Origin: Cloacibacterium caeni
Lineage (GTDB): Bacteria; Bacteroidota; Bacteroidia; Flavobacteriales; Weeksellaceae
DNA: 64,000 nucleotides
NCBI RefSeq assembly: GCF_907163105.1
Contig: NZ_OU015321.1
Span: 744,001-808,000, forward strand
Direction of reading: 5' to 3'
Position numbers and translations under genes: made by a program. The notes under the pieces are model-generated. The model made no database searches and was not told the origin of the DNA. It was given only the letters and a program-made list of their open reading frames with translations. Below, in pieces: positions 34,424-43,248 of the stretch. How positions within the stretch are numbered: position 1 is the first letter of the stretch; the number at the start of each line of letters is the position of its first letter.

Positions 34424-35023
34424 TTAATTATCAATTATAAATTGTTGAATTTTACAATGAAAATTATCAATTTCTTTGCTTAAATCTTTAATGTGTGGAA
34501 TTTTACTTACATCTATAACATCATTGTTAGAAACATATTTATGTATTTCACTAAATATATCACTTAATTTTTTGAATTCATTTTTATTTAATATTGGAAA
34601 TAAATGTTTTTTATATTTAATAAAACTGTAAAAATTATTATCAAGAAAATATAATTCATTAATCCTAGAGCTTTTATCTTGTTTAACTAAAATAATCCAT
34701 ATTTTATCAATTTCTTGACTAATATTATTATATTCATTTTCTCTTAACTGTCTAATAAATCTACGATTTTCTTCAAATATTATTTTGTTATTTCTGTTAT
34801 CATCAATTTTACTTATGTAAAAGGCTATAAATATTGTAGTAATTAGGGTTAAAAAAGAAATTAAAGTATTTATAACTCCACCAATATAATCACCAAAGGC
34901 TCCCCAGTCGGAAATGTTATCAGAAATTTTCTGATTTTTAAAATTAGTGTAAAATAAGAGCAAAAAAGGAATAATAAATAAAAGTATTGATAAAGTAAGA
35001 ATGATTATTTTTTTTGTTTTCAC
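34424..35023 (-). CDS. Two-TM membrane protein resembling putative phage abortive infection proteins (putAbiC-like)
   Basis: 199 residues with a GTG start (35021-35023). Two N-terminal TM helices (about 7-27 and 50-72) bracket the segment ISDWGAFGDYIGGVINTLISFLTLITTI. That matches the W-G-x-F-G-D-x-x-G-G-x-x-N hallmark of putAbiC-type proteins. A coiled, charged cytoplasmic tail follows. Very A/T-rich with Asn/Ile/Lys-rich codons compared with neighbours, which suggests acquisition. No toxin partner, retron or restriction gene is adjacent. Function in phage exclusion is family-based inference. Confidence 0.6.
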   Translation of the reverse strand: MKTKKIIILTLSILLFIIPFLLLFYTNFKNQKISDNISDWGAFGDYIGGVINTLISFLTLITTIFIAFYISKIDDNRNNKIIFEENRRFIRQLRENEYNNISQEIDKIWIILVKQDKSSRINELYFLDNNFYSFIKYKKHLFPILNKNEFKKLSDIFSEIHKYVSNNDVIDVSKIPHIKDLSKEIDNFHCKIQQFIIDN

Positions 35024-35114
35024 AATGTTTAATATTTATGTAAATCTAATAAATTAAAAACCATCAAATCAATTTTCTCAAAAAAAATCCCGAAATTTGG
35101 ATAAAATTTCTTTC

Positions 35115-36041
35115 ATGTCGCATTCTCACGATCACGGTCATAGTCACGTTCCGGCGCTAGATTTAAACTCTAAAAAACTAAGAAACGCTTTTTACATTGG
35201 GATTTTCCTTAATTCTGTTTTTGTTATTATAGAAGCAGCGGTAGGTTGGTCTCAGAATTCATTGGCGTTGCTTTCAGATGCGGGGCATAATCTCAGTGAT
35301 GTAGTGAGTTTGATTTTGGCTCTCATTGCCTTTAAATTAATGTATTCTAAAGCTACACAATCTTATACTTACGGTTACAAGAAAGTGACGGTTTTGGTGG
35401 CTTTGCTTAATGCTTTAATCCTTTTTGCGGCAGTTGGCGGAATTATTTTCGAAGCGGTTTTTAGATTTTACAATCCTCAACCTTTGCAAGGAAAAGTAAT
35501 GGCAATTGTTGCGTTTATTGGGATTATCATCAATGCGTTGACTGCTTATTTTTTCATGAAAGATAAAGACAAAGACCTCAATATTAAAGGTGCTTATTTA
35601 CACATGGCTGCAGATGCTTTGGTGAGTTTGGGTGTGGTAATTGCAGGTGTTGTGATTATCTTTACCAATTGGTTTTGGTTAGATTCTGTGATGAGTATTG
35701 TGATTGCTTTGGTTATTCTCTACGGAACTTGGAGTTTGTTTACTCAAAGTCTAAAATTGGCTCTTGATGGAGTTCCGGAAGGAGTAGATTTCAATAAATT
35801 AAAGGAACAAATACTAGGAATAGAAGGGGTAAAAGATTTTAAGCATCTTCATATTTGGGCATTAAGTACCACAGAAAATGCGCTTACTGCACATCTTCAA
35901 GTAGATAAAAGTCTTTCTCTAGACCAGATTGAAAATCTAAAAGATAAAGTAAAACACGAGCTAGAACATTATAATGTACACCATTCTACTTTAGAAATTT
36001 ATTTTAATGATAGAGAATTCAAAGAAGAGGAAATGCTGTAA
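35115..36041 (+). CDS. Cation diffusion facilitator (zinc-type) transporter
   Basis: 308 residues from the ATG at 35115; a TTG six codons upstream is rejected. It begins with a His-rich metal-binding tail (SHSHDHGHSHVP). Six TM helices follow with the metal-site motif LLSDAGHNLSDVVSL in TM2 and HMAADALVSLGVV in TM5 (the H-x-x-x-D and D-x-x-x-D ligands). The C-terminal cytoplasmic domain has VKDFKHLHIWALST. Exports Zn2+ or similar divalent metal against proton. Single gene with strong terminator. Confidence 0.94.
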   Translation: MSHSHDHGHSHVPALDLNSKKLRNAFYIGIFLNSVFVIIEAAVGWSQNSLALLSDAGHNLSDVVSLILALIAFKLMYSKATQSYTYGYKKVTVLVALLNALILFAAVGGIIFEAVFRFYNPQPLQGKVMAIVAFIGIIINALTAYFFMKDKDKDLNIKGAYLHMAADALVSLGVVIAGVVIIFTNWFWLDSVMSIVIALVILYGTWSLFTQSLKLALDGVPEGVDFNKLKEQILGIEGVKDFKHLHIWALSTTENALTAHLQVDKSLSLDQIENLKDKVKHELEHYNVHHSTLEIYFNDREFKEEEML

Positions 36042-36093
36042 ATGTTATAAATTATTAGTTTTGAGTTATGAGTTGAAGTTTTGATTTAATCAT

Positions 36094-36130
36094 AAAAAAT
36101 CCTGTTCAGATTTGAACAGGATTTTTGTTT
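36094..36130. terminator. Bidirectional terminator
   Basis: AAAATCCTGTTCA pairs with TGAACAGGATTTT (13 bp) with A- and T-rich flanks. It lies between the CDF gene and pntB, which converge. Confidence 0.88.
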
Positions 36131-36176
36131 TTATAGTTTATATAAGTTGAAGATTTTCCTTCCTTTAGGATTTATT

Positions 36177-37583
36177 TTACAGATTTTTAATCTCAGAGAT
36201 TAGGTCTTGTAAAACTTTTTTCGCATCTCCGAAAAGCATTGAAGTTTTTGGTCTGTAGAATAATTCATTTTCAATTCCTGCGTAACCAGGCTTCATACTA
36301 CGTTTGTTTACGATAACGTTTTTAGCCAATTCAACTTCTAAAATAGGCATTCCGTAAATAGGAGAGGATGTGTCTTCTTTTGCAGCAGGGTTTACTACGT
36401 CATTTGCTCCTAAAATGAGCACTACATCTGCAGTTGAGAATTCTTCATTGGCTTGTTCCATTTCCATTAATTTTTCATAAGGAACATCGGTTTCTGCCAA
36501 AAGTACGTTCATGTGTCCCGGCATTCTACCAGCAACTGGGTGTATCGCGTAGAAAACATCTACACCTTTGCTTTCTAATAATTTTTCTAATTCATGACAA
36601 GCGTGTTGAGCTTGAGCTACTGCTAAACCATAACCAGGAACAATCATTACTTTGCTGGCATAAGTCATGAGAACTGCTGTATCGCTCAACGTGATTTCTT
36701 TCACAGTTCCACCAGAAGGAGAAGTTCCGCCAGAAGATTTTGCGCCACCTCCAAATGAACCAATCAATACATTCAATAAAGAACGATTCATGGCGTTGCA
36801 CATTAAAATGGTTAATAAAGTTCCAGCTGCTCCTACCAAAATACCACCAGTTAACATTACTTTGTTGTCATACAAAAATCCTCCACAAGCTGCGGCAACT
36901 CCCGTAAATGAATTTAACAAAGAAATTACAACAGGCATATCTGCGCCACCAATTGGGAATACGAAAAGTAATCCGTAAAGCGTAGATAATCCAAAAATAA
37001 CATAGAATAAATAAGCGTTTTCTGGACTGAGAGTCATTACCAAATACACTGATAATCCTAAAATAGCCAATAGAATAGCGATATTCACGAATTGCTGACC
37101 AGGAAAAGCAAAATCTTTTTTAATGTTTCCATTCAGTTTTCCCCAAGCAATCATACTTCCTGCAAATGATACAGAACCAATGATTAATCCTAAAAGGATA
37201 ATAGAAAGTGTTCCTAAATTTACTTCGCCAGTAGTATTGTGTGATAAATGATTGAATTCAACCAAAGAAATTAAAGCGGCACAAGCTCCTCCCATTCCGT
37301 TGAAAAGGCTCACCATTTGTGGCATTGCTGTCATTTTCACTTTTTTGGCAGCTAGTGCTCCCACGATTGTTCCGATGAGGATTCCGCCAAAAATCCAACC
37401 GTAATTTCCTAATTTTTGACCTTCTTCATCTTGATAAAGAAAAATAGTTCCTAAAATGGCTACTACCATTCCTGCTGCTGCTAATAAATTTCCTTTTCTA
37501 GCAGTAGCTGGATTCGAGAGCATTTTTAACCCTAAAATAAAGGTTACTGAACCAATGAGGTATAATATTGTAAGTAGTCCCAT
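36177..37583 (-). CDS. pntB: NAD(P) transhydrogenase subunit beta
   Basis: 468 residues: eight or nine TM helices (1 to about 270), a Ser/Gly-rich linker, then the NADP(H)-binding domain III (VMIVPGYGLAVAQAQHACHELEKLL, HPVAGRMPGHMNVLLAE, ILGANDVVNPAA, KRSMKPGYAGIENELFY). It couples hydride transfer between NAD(H) and NADP(H) to proton translocation across the inner membrane. It lies six bases after pntAB; last gene of a three-gene operon. Confidence 0.97.
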   Translation of the reverse strand: MGLLTILYLIGSVTFILGLKMLSNPATARKGNLLAAAGMVVAILGTIFLYQDEEGQKLGNYGWIFGGILIGTIVGALAAKKVKMTAMPQMVSLFNGMGGACAALISLVEFNHLSHNTTGEVNLGTLSIILLGLIIGSVSFAGSMIAWGKLNGNIKKDFAFPGQQFVNIAILLAILGLSVYLVMTLSPENAYLFYVIFGLSTLYGLLFVFPIGGADMPVVISLLNSFTGVAAACGGFLYDNKVMLTGGILVGAAGTLLTILMCNAMNRSLLNVLIGSFGGGAKSSGGTSPSGGTVKEITLSDTAVLMTYASKVMIVPGYGLAVAQAQHACHELEKLLESKGVDVFYAIHPVAGRMPGHMNVLLAETDVPYEKLMEMEQANEEFSTADVVLILGANDVVNPAAKEDTSSPIYGMPILEVELAKNVIVNKRSMKPGYAGIENELFYRPKTSMLFGDAKKVLQDLISEIKNL

Positions 37584-37589
37584 GATTTT

Positions 37590-37898
37590 CTATTTTTTCT
37601 TTTTACTAAACATTTCCAGCATTCGGTCTGTTACTACAAAACCTCCTACCACATTAAGTGTTCCTAAAATCACTCCTAGAAAACCTAAAACTAATGCCAA
37701 ATAATTGTCTGGTTCGGCTTTTCCCATTACAATAATTGCCCCAATAATCACTACTCCGTGAATCGCATTTGCGCCACTCATTAGAGGAGTGTGTAGTACA
37801 CTAGGTACATGACCTATCACTTCAATTCCTACAAAAATCATCAGAATTACAATGTAGATGATTTGTTGGTATTGAGAAATCCACTCTATAATATTCAT
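37590..37898 (-). CDS. pntAB: NAD(P) transhydrogenase subunit alpha, membrane part
   Basis: 102 residues forming three TM helices, equivalent to the C-terminal membrane segment of E. coli PntA. FVGIEVIGHVPSVLHTPLMSGANAIHGVVIIGAIIV is highly conserved. The separate gene means a three-subunit enzyme (PntAA, PntAB, PntB). Spacing is 12 bases to pntAA and 6 to pntB. Confidence 0.95.
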   Translation of the reverse strand: MNIIEWISQYQQIIYIVILMIFVGIEVIGHVPSVLHTPLMSGANAIHGVVIIGAIIVMGKAEPDNYLALVLGFLGVILGTLNVVGGFVVTDRMLEMFSKKKK

Positions 37899-37910
37899 AA
37901 AAATTTTGTT

Positions 37911-39047
37911 TTAGTTATTCATTGAAGGAGAAAGGATAGATTTTACTCTATCGTTAATAATTTCGCCATTGTGTGTGATACAAGCGCCTTTTACCAAATC
38001 GTCTTCCCAGTTGAGGTTAAGGTTTGCGTCTTTGTCAATGATGAGTTGTAAGAAGTTCACCATATTTTTTCCGTACAATTTACTTGCGTCTGAAGGCATG
38101 GTAGATTGTAGAGAAGAATTTCCTATAATAAAAACACCGTTATAATTTACCGTTTCGTTATTTTTAGTAAATGGAGTATTACCACCAGTAGAAGCAGCTA
38201 AATCTATAATTACAGAGCCATTTCTCATAGAATTGAGCATTTCTTCGGTAATTAAAATCGGAGCTTTTTTTCCAGGAATTTGTGCTGTGGTGATGATAAT
38301 ATCCGATTTTGTAACACTTTCAGCGATTCGTTGTTGTTGCTTTTGTTTGTATTCTTCGGTTTGTTCTACTGCATAACCACCAGCTGTACTGGCATCTGCA
38401 GCGCCTTCCACTTCTACAAATTTAGCACCTAAGCTCATTACTTCTTCTTTTACAGCAGGTCTTGTATCGAAAACCTCTACTACAGCGCCTAATCTTTTTG
38501 CGGTAGCAATTGCTTGTAAACCAGCAACTCCAGCTCCTAAAATAAGAACTTTAGCAGGAGCAATGCTTCCAGCAGCGGTCATAAACATTGGGAAATATCT
38601 TCCGTAAGAATTAGCGGCGAGTAAAACTGCTTTGTAACCTGCAATATTAGCTTGAGAACTTAATACGTCCATTGCTTGTGCTCTGGTCGTTCTAGGAAGC
38701 ATGTCAAGAGAAAAAGTGGTAATTTTTCTTTCAATAGATTTAATAACGTTTTCTCCGTTAGCAAGGGGTTGATAAACTCCCAAGAGAATTTTAGAACTAA
38801 TTTTAGGAAAATCTTCATCTTGAAGAGGATGAATAGACAATAAAATGTCTGCTTGTTCTAATACTTCGGCTCTAGATTTAATTTCTGCGCCAACTTTTTC
38901 ATATTCTTGGTTATTATTAAAGGATTTATCACCTGCGCCAGATTCTACTATGAGTTTATTTCCTTTTTTAATGAGTGCTGCTGCAGATTCTGCAAGTAAA
39001 GAAACTCTTGTTTCGAAAGAAGGTTCTTTTAATACACCTATAATCAT
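37911..39047 (-). CDS. pntAA: NAD(P) transhydrogenase subunit alpha, NAD-binding part
   Basis: 378 residues from the ATG at 39047. Two Rossmann-type halves as in alanine dehydrogenase: VLKEPSFETRVSLLAESAAALIKKG at the N-terminus and the NAD-binding VLILGAGVAGLQAIATAKRLGAVVEVFDTRPAVKEEV in the middle, plus IITTAQIPGKKAPILI. The start at 39071 is rejected because a TATATTTG promoter element covers 39069-39076. First gene of the pnt operon. Confidence 0.95.
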   Translation of the reverse strand: MIIGVLKEPSFETRVSLLAESAAALIKKGNKLIVESGAGDKSFNNNQEYEKVGAEIKSRAEVLEQADILLSIHPLQDEDFPKISSKILLGVYQPLANGENVIKSIERKITTFSLDMLPRTTRAQAMDVLSSQANIAGYKAVLLAANSYGRYFPMFMTAAGSIAPAKVLILGAGVAGLQAIATAKRLGAVVEVFDTRPAVKEEVMSLGAKFVEVEGAADASTAGGYAVEQTEEYKQKQQQRIAESVTKSDIIITTAQIPGKKAPILITEEMLNSMRNGSVIIDLAASTGGNTPFTKNNETVNYNGVFIIGNSSLQSTMPSDASKLYGKNMVNFLQLIIDKDANLNLNWEDDLVKGACITHNGEIINDRVKSILSPSMNN

Positions 39048-39068
39048 TTTATTAATTTTAAATATCTT

Positions 39069-39076
39069 CAAATATA
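39069..39076 (-). promoter_or_regulatory. Candidate -7 element of the pnt operon
   Basis: TATATTTG, 21 bases upstream of the pntAA ATG; fits TAnnTTTG. The nearest TTG gives a short spacer of 14. Confidence 0.5.
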
Positions 39077-39259
39077 AACCTATTTTTTGACAATCAGAAA
39101 ATGATTTATTTCATGTATAAGTTATTATTGTGAATGAATGGTATTAAAAATTATTAAATTCATAATCATTATGTAACATATATTACATTAACATTTCTAA
39201 ATTTTTATTCTGCACCTTTTTTTCAAAAATAGTATCTTTACCAGCAAATTTTTTGAAAT

Positions 39260-40099
39260 ATGAATATAGATTGGAAAACGGCTAAAGAATACGAAGATAT
39301 CACGTACAAAAAGTGCAATGGAGTAGCGAGAATTGCTATCAACAGACCAGAAGTAAGAAATGCTTTTCGTCCTAAAACTACTTCAGAATTGTATGATGCT
39401 TTTTATGATGCTTATGAAGATTCTAGCATTGGTGTAGTTTTATTAACGGGTGAAGGTCCAAGTCCTAAAGATGGCGGTCATGCGTTCTGTAGTGGTGGCG
39501 ACCAGAAAGCTCGTGGTCATCAAGGTTATGTAGGTGATGATGGAAGACATCGTCTCAATATTTTAGAAGTTCAAAGATTGATTCGTTTCATGCCAAAAGT
39601 AGTGATTGCTGTGGTAAACGGTTGGGCAGTTGGTGGTGGTCACTCACTTCATGTGGTTTGTGATTTGACTTTAGCAAGTGAAGAACATGCAATTTTCAAA
39701 CAAACCGATGCAGATGTTACCAGCTTCGATGGTGGTTACGGTTCAGCATATTTAGCAAAAATGGTAGGTCAGAAAAAAGCTAGAGAAATTTTCTTTTTAG
39801 GAAGAAATTATTCTGCCAAAGAAGCCGAAGATATGGGAATGGTAAATGCGGTGATTCCTCACGCTGAGTTAGAAGAAACTTCTTATCAATGGGCGCAAGA
39901 AATCTTAGCAAAATCGCCAACATCTATCAGAATGCTGAAATTTGCGATGAATCTTACGGATGACGGAATGGTTGGTCAACAAGTTTTCGCGGGTGAAGCA
40001 ACCAGATTAGCTTATATGACTGAAGAAGCCAAAGAAGGCAGAAACGCATTTTTAGAAAAACGTAAACCAGATTTCGGAGATAATCAGTGGATTTCATAA
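39260..40099 (+). CDS. menB: 1,4-dihydroxy-2-naphthoyl-CoA synthase
   Basis: 279 residues of the crotonase fold. It closes the second ring of menaquinone from o-succinylbenzoyl-CoA. MenB-specific features: GGHAFCSGGDQKARGHQGYVGDDG, GWAVGGGHSLHVVCDLTLAS (oxyanion hole), DADVTSFDGGYGSAYLAKMVGQKKAREIFFLGR and the C-terminal KRKPDF. Menaquinone is consistent with a Bacteroidota respiratory chain. menA follows 83 bases later across a hairpin-forming repeat. Confidence 0.97.
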   Translation: MNIDWKTAKEYEDITYKKCNGVARIAINRPEVRNAFRPKTTSELYDAFYDAYEDSSIGVVLLTGEGPSPKDGGHAFCSGGDQKARGHQGYVGDDGRHRLNILEVQRLIRFMPKVVIAVVNGWAVGGGHSLHVVCDLTLASEEHAIFKQTDADVTSFDGGYGSAYLAKMVGQKKAREIFFLGRNYSAKEAEDMGMVNAVIPHAELEETSYQWAQEILAKSPTSIRMLKFAMNLTDDGMVGQQVFAGEATRLAYMTEEAKEGRNAFLEKRKPDFGDNQWIS

Positions 40100-40110
40100 T
40101 TTGGTTGACG

Positions 40111-40178
40111 GTTGTTAGTTGATAGTTGTCAGTTTTCTGAAATTATTTGCAAACAACCAACAACTGATAACTAACAAC
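40111..40178. repeat. CAACAACTAAC-type inverted repeat between menB and menA
   Basis: GTTGTTAGTTGATAGTTGTC (40111-40130) is complementary, with a short insertion, to the sequence at 40160-40178 (AACTGATAACTAACAAC). The same CAACAACCAACAACC word forms the start of trpE and trpF and a loop within trpF. Confidence 0.65.
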
Positions 40179-40182
40179 TAAA

Positions 40183-41112
40183 ATGATTGATTGGATAAAA
40201 GCAGCTCGTCTGCGTACTTTACCGCTTTCTATTAGCGGAATTATTATGGGTTCTTTCATTGCAAGATGGAAACTCCTAGAACAAGGAAAAACTTGGGACT
40301 GGACTATTTTTGCTTTGGCACTTTTGGTGACTTTACTGTATCAAGTTTTGTCGAATTTCGCCAATGATTATGGAGATGGTGTAAAAGGAACCGACCAAAA
40401 CAGAATAGGAGAGGCAGAACAACGTGCGGTAGCTTCTGGTAAAATTTCTGCAAAGCAAATGCGAAACGCTATGTTTTTGTTTGCCTTTTTATCATTGGTG
40501 GCGACTTTAGTTTTGTTGTACAAAGCATTTTTCCCTGATTTTATTAATGAATTTTACACTTTTATAGGATTGGGAGTTGCTTGTATTTTAGCGGCAATTG
40601 GTTATACTGTTGGCAAAAAACCTTATGGTTATCTTGGTTTAGGAGATCTAATGGTTTTTATCTTTTTCGGGCTGGTTTCTGTGTGCGGAAGTTACTTTCT
40701 ATTCACTAAAACTTTTGATTGGGATATGCTTTTACCAGCTTCTGCAATAGGTTTGCTTAGTGGTGCCGTTCTTAATCTCAACAATATGAGAGATATTGAA
40801 AATGACGAAAAATCTGGTAAAAAAACGCTTGCATTAAGATTAGGTTTTAAAAATGCGATGATTTATGAAATGGTTATTTTGATGCTTCCACCGATTTTGG
40901 TTTTGATTTATATGATGATGAATGGTTTACAAGAACAAGGAAAATATTACGCTTTTATTTTCTTTATTACTGTTTTTCCTTTGACTGCTATGCGCAGAAA
41001 AATGATGGAAGTAAAAGAACCAAAAGAATTAGACCCATTCTTAAAACAATTAGGAATCATTACTTTATTAATGAGTGTTTTGGTAGCTTTTGGATTGAAT
41101 TATTTTGCGTAA
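40183..41112 (+). CDS. menA: 1,4-dihydroxy-2-naphthoate polyprenyltransferase
   Basis: 309 residues, about nine TM helices, UbiA superfamily. It attaches the polyprenyl chain to DHNA. The first Asp-rich motif is NFANDYGDGVKGTDQNR (N-D-x-x-D), the second LNNMRDIENDEKSGKKTLALRLG, both needed for Mg-diphosphate binding. The N-terminal WIKAARLRTLPLSISGIIMGS is typical of MenA. It follows menB and is probably co-transcribed with it. Confidence 0.95.
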   Translation: MIDWIKAARLRTLPLSISGIIMGSFIARWKLLEQGKTWDWTIFALALLVTLLYQVLSNFANDYGDGVKGTDQNRIGEAEQRAVASGKISAKQMRNAMFLFAFLSLVATLVLLYKAFFPDFINEFYTFIGLGVACILAAIGYTVGKKPYGYLGLGDLMVFIFFGLVSVCGSYFLFTKTFDWDMLLPASAIGLLSGAVLNLNNMRDIENDEKSGKKTLALRLGFKNAMIYEMVILMLPPILVLIYMMMNGLQEQGKYYAFIFFITVFPLTAMRRKMMEVKEPKELDPFLKQLGIITLLMSVLVAFGLNYFA

Positions 41113-41140
41113 GCTGGAAGATAAAAGGTTGAAATTTTTT

Positions 41141-41203
41141 GTTCCGTAGGAACGAAATGTGTGTAGTAAAAAAGTATCACAAAAAAAGCGTTCCGTAGGA
41201 ACG
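41141..41203. repeat. Two GTTCCGTAGGAACG palindromic units
   Basis: Units at 41141-41154 (GTTCCGTAGGAACG) and 41188-41203 (GCGTTCCGTAGGAACGC), each followed by AAATGT/CAATGT. The same unit occurs three more times at 44791-44925. It flanks the unrecognised membrane protein gene. Confidence 0.8.
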
Positions 41204-41222
41204 CAATGTAAGAATAATAATC

Positions 41223-41783
41223 ATGTTTATAGATTTTAAAAACAAAAAATGGCAATCAGTAAGTAGAATTTTATTAATTCTTTGTTTAATTGCTATTGCT
41301 TTAGGATTATTTTTTTATGATAAAGAATTTACTTATCATTTTCAACCAGATTACTATAATCATTTAAATAAAATAAAATTTTCTTTAGTCTTTGGTTTTA
41401 TTTTAGCGATATTATTTACTGGTGCTATATCAGAAGAAAAGTATATATTTAGCATATCTAGTATATTTTTAATATTACTTTTTTGGGTAGTTTTTTTTCC
41501 AAGTTTATTATTTTTGAATAACAAATATGCTCTTGTTTACCATTTTGATAGTATTTTTAAAAAAGAAATTTCTAAAGATGAGATTCACATTAAGCTAGAT
41601 AAAATAAATTCTGAAAATCCATGGACAACTTATTTATTTAAAATTAAAAATGAAAATAAGATTGATTCGGTTTATTTTACTCAAAAACCAACTTGGGGAA
41701 AAGTCTTAAATAAAAATGAAGTTGAAAAACTAAAAGTGTATAGAACAATCTGGCGAAAAAGATATATTTTAAAAGATAATTAA
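41223..41783 (+). CDS. Membrane protein of unknown function
   Basis: 186 residues with three TM helices in the first 100 residues (about 15-32, 50-68, 75-97), then a charged C-terminal domain of 85 residues rich in Lys, Asn and Ile. No family recognised. More A/T-rich than its neighbours and bounded upstream by two palindromic repeats, so possibly an accessory gene. The C-terminal domain (IHIKLDKINSENPWTTYLFKI...DSVYFTQKPTWG) looks beta-rich. Only two bases separate it from the UPF0173 gene. Confidence 0.65.
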   Translation: MFIDFKNKKWQSVSRILLILCLIAIALGLFFYDKEFTYHFQPDYYNHLNKIKFSLVFGFILAILFTGAISEEKYIFSISSIFLILLFWVVFFPSLLFLNNKYALVYHFDSIFKKEISKDEIHIKLDKINSENPWTTYLFKIKNENKIDSVYFTQKPTWGKVLNKNEVEKLKVYRTIWRKRYILKDN

Positions 41784-41785
41784 TC

Positions 41786-42466
41786 ATGAAAATAAAATTC
41801 CTCGGACAAAACTGTTTTTTGTTCACCTATAACGGTAAAAACATCCTTTCTGATCCTTTTTATAATTTTCAGAAAGAGCAAACAGGATTTGATATTTCCG
41901 CACAAAAAATTGATTATGTGCTCATTACTCACGCTCATGGCGATCATGTTGCAGATGTAAGAGAAGTATTGCAACATCATCCAGATGCTACGGTAATTGG
42001 TCAACCAGAAATTTGTGGTTATTTCAATCACCCGAATTCTATTGACATTAATTACGGAGGTTCTGCAAAGTTCGATAACCTAAAAATTTCTATGGTTCCT
42101 GCGCATCACACATCAAGTTTTCCAGATGGAACTTATGGCGGTCAACCTTGCGGATATATGTTTAGATTCCAAGGTAAAAACTTATATTTTGCGGGAGATA
42201 CAGGTGTAATGGCAGATATGGAGTTATTTCCAAGACTTTTTGGGGAAATTACAGCAGCTATTCTTCCAATTGGTTCACATTATACCATGTGTGCAAGAAA
42301 AGCGAGTTTTGCAGCAGCAGAATTATTGAAAACCAAAAGAGTGATTGGTTGTCATTTTGATACTTTCGAGCCGATAAAAATTAATCACGATTCGGCAAAA
42401 CAATTGTTTACAGAGAGAAATATTGAGTTTTCGATTCCAGAATTGGGAGAAGAATTTAAAGTATAA
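41786..42466 (+). CDS. UPF0173 metal-dependent hydrolase
   Basis: 226 residues, metallo-beta-lactamase fold. The zinc motif is THAHGDHVADV (H-x-H-x-D-H), followed by MVPAHHTSS, LYFAGDTGVMADMELF (Asp ligand) and the C-terminal GCHFDTF. UPF0173 members are widely conserved but uncharacterised, and cytoplasmic. No neighbour in a shared pathway gives its substrate. Confidence 0.93.
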   Translation: MKIKFLGQNCFLFTYNGKNILSDPFYNFQKEQTGFDISAQKIDYVLITHAHGDHVADVREVLQHHPDATVIGQPEICGYFNHPNSIDINYGGSAKFDNLKISMVPAHHTSSFPDGTYGGQPCGYMFRFQGKNLYFAGDTGVMADMELFPRLFGEITAAILPIGSHYTMCARKASFAAAELLKTKRVIGCHFDTFEPIKINHDSAKQLFTERNIEFSIPELGEEFKV

Positions 42467-42499
42467 TTTTTTGAAGAATTTCAAAAAAAGACATAAAAA

Positions 42500-42596
42500 A
42501 ATGGCAAGCTACCTAAATCACACCGCTACGACCGATTACCTTTGCTGCGTTCCCACCCTGGAGGATTCTCAGGAGCTGGTTGTTTAGGACTTGCCG
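42500..42596 (-). ncRNA. ffs: Signal recognition particle RNA (small bacterial type)
   Basis: On the minus strand the apical domain reads CCAGGGTGGGAACGCAGCA, with the GGAA-type tetraloop and the symmetric and asymmetric internal loops bound by Ffh. The ends pair as GGCAAG/CTTGCC. The order and size (about 95 nt) match the small SRP RNA lacking an Alu domain. It ends at a T-run (plus 42494-42500) and converges on the UPF0173 gene. Together with Ffh it targets nascent membrane proteins. Confidence 0.92.
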
Positions 42597-42599
42597 GTG

Positions 42600-42628
42600 C
42601 AAAAATACTGAATTAATTTAAAATTCAA
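42600..42628 (-). promoter_or_regulatory. SRP RNA promoter
   Basis: TTG (42626-42628), 18-base spacer, TATTTTTG (42600-42607), placing the start a few bases before the CCGGCAAG 5' end of the RNA. Confidence 0.75.
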
Positions 42629-42669
42629 AATCTAATCTCGTATTTTCGAGAAAAATTTTTAAAAATAAA

Positions 42670-43248
42670 ATGAGTAAAAACGTTTATACATTTGGTTTTC
42701 TGATATTTATCGCGACCATGTTAGTGTTCTTTGGAGTGTATTTTTTTGGTTATAATACCAATTATTTTAACACGAGTATGCTTCTTAATGCATTTTTAAT
42801 GCCTGCGCTTTATACTTTAGGTGCTTATTTTTCGGTGTCAACTTACAAAAAAGAAGTAAAAGAAATAGGATTTAGAGATGCTTTTGGTAGAGCTTTTAAA
42901 CCGATGTTTATTGGTGGTTTTCTTTCTATGTTCAGCATTTTTGCATTTCTGAATTATGTAGATACAGATGCTAAAGATTTATTGAATCACCAATATGTTG
43001 AGCGTCAAAAAACAGAGCTTGACAATGAATATAATAAGGCAAAACAAATTTTAGCTAAAAAAGAAGACAAAGAAGAACTGGATAAAAAATATCAAGAAAG
43101 ATTGCAAAGTTTTGCGCCAGAATTGGTAAAAGATAAAGATATGTTTACCTTCAGAAACTTCACGTATTTTTTCGCTGCAGTTTTGGTATTTTATACCATT
43201 CTGTCTACATTCTTCGGAACTTTCTTTAGAAATAAAACTTTAGAATAA
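42670..43248 (+). CDS. DUF4199 membrane protein
   Basis: 192 residues, four TM helices: a pair near 8-55, one at about 78-98 and one at about 163-185. A charged coiled segment between TM3 and TM4 (YVERQKTELDNEYNKAKQILAKKEDKEE) is typical of DUF4199, a Bacteroidota membrane family of unknown function. The stop overlaps the start of the next gene by one base (TAATG). Then follows a glycosyltransferase, so these three genes form an operon probably concerned with an envelope polymer or lipid. Confidence 0.85.
   Translation: MSKNVYTFGFLIFIATMLVFFGVYFFGYNTNYFNTSMLLNAFLMPALYTLGAYFSVSTYKKEVKEIGFRDAFGRAFKPMFIGGFLSMFSIFAFLNYVDTDAKDLLNHQYVERQKTELDNEYNKAKQILAKKEDKEELDKKYQERLQSFAPELVKDKDMFTFRNFTYFFAAVLVFYTILSTFFGTFFRNKTLE

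Noticed and set aside
34424-35023. Considered a retron or multi-gene defence system
   Set aside because: No reverse transcriptase, msr/msd-like RNA, toxin partner or nuclease lies beside it.
42500-42600. SRP RNA region considered on the plus strand
   Set aside because: The conserved GGGTGGGAACGCAGCA apical loop, promoter and T-run are all oriented on the minus strand.
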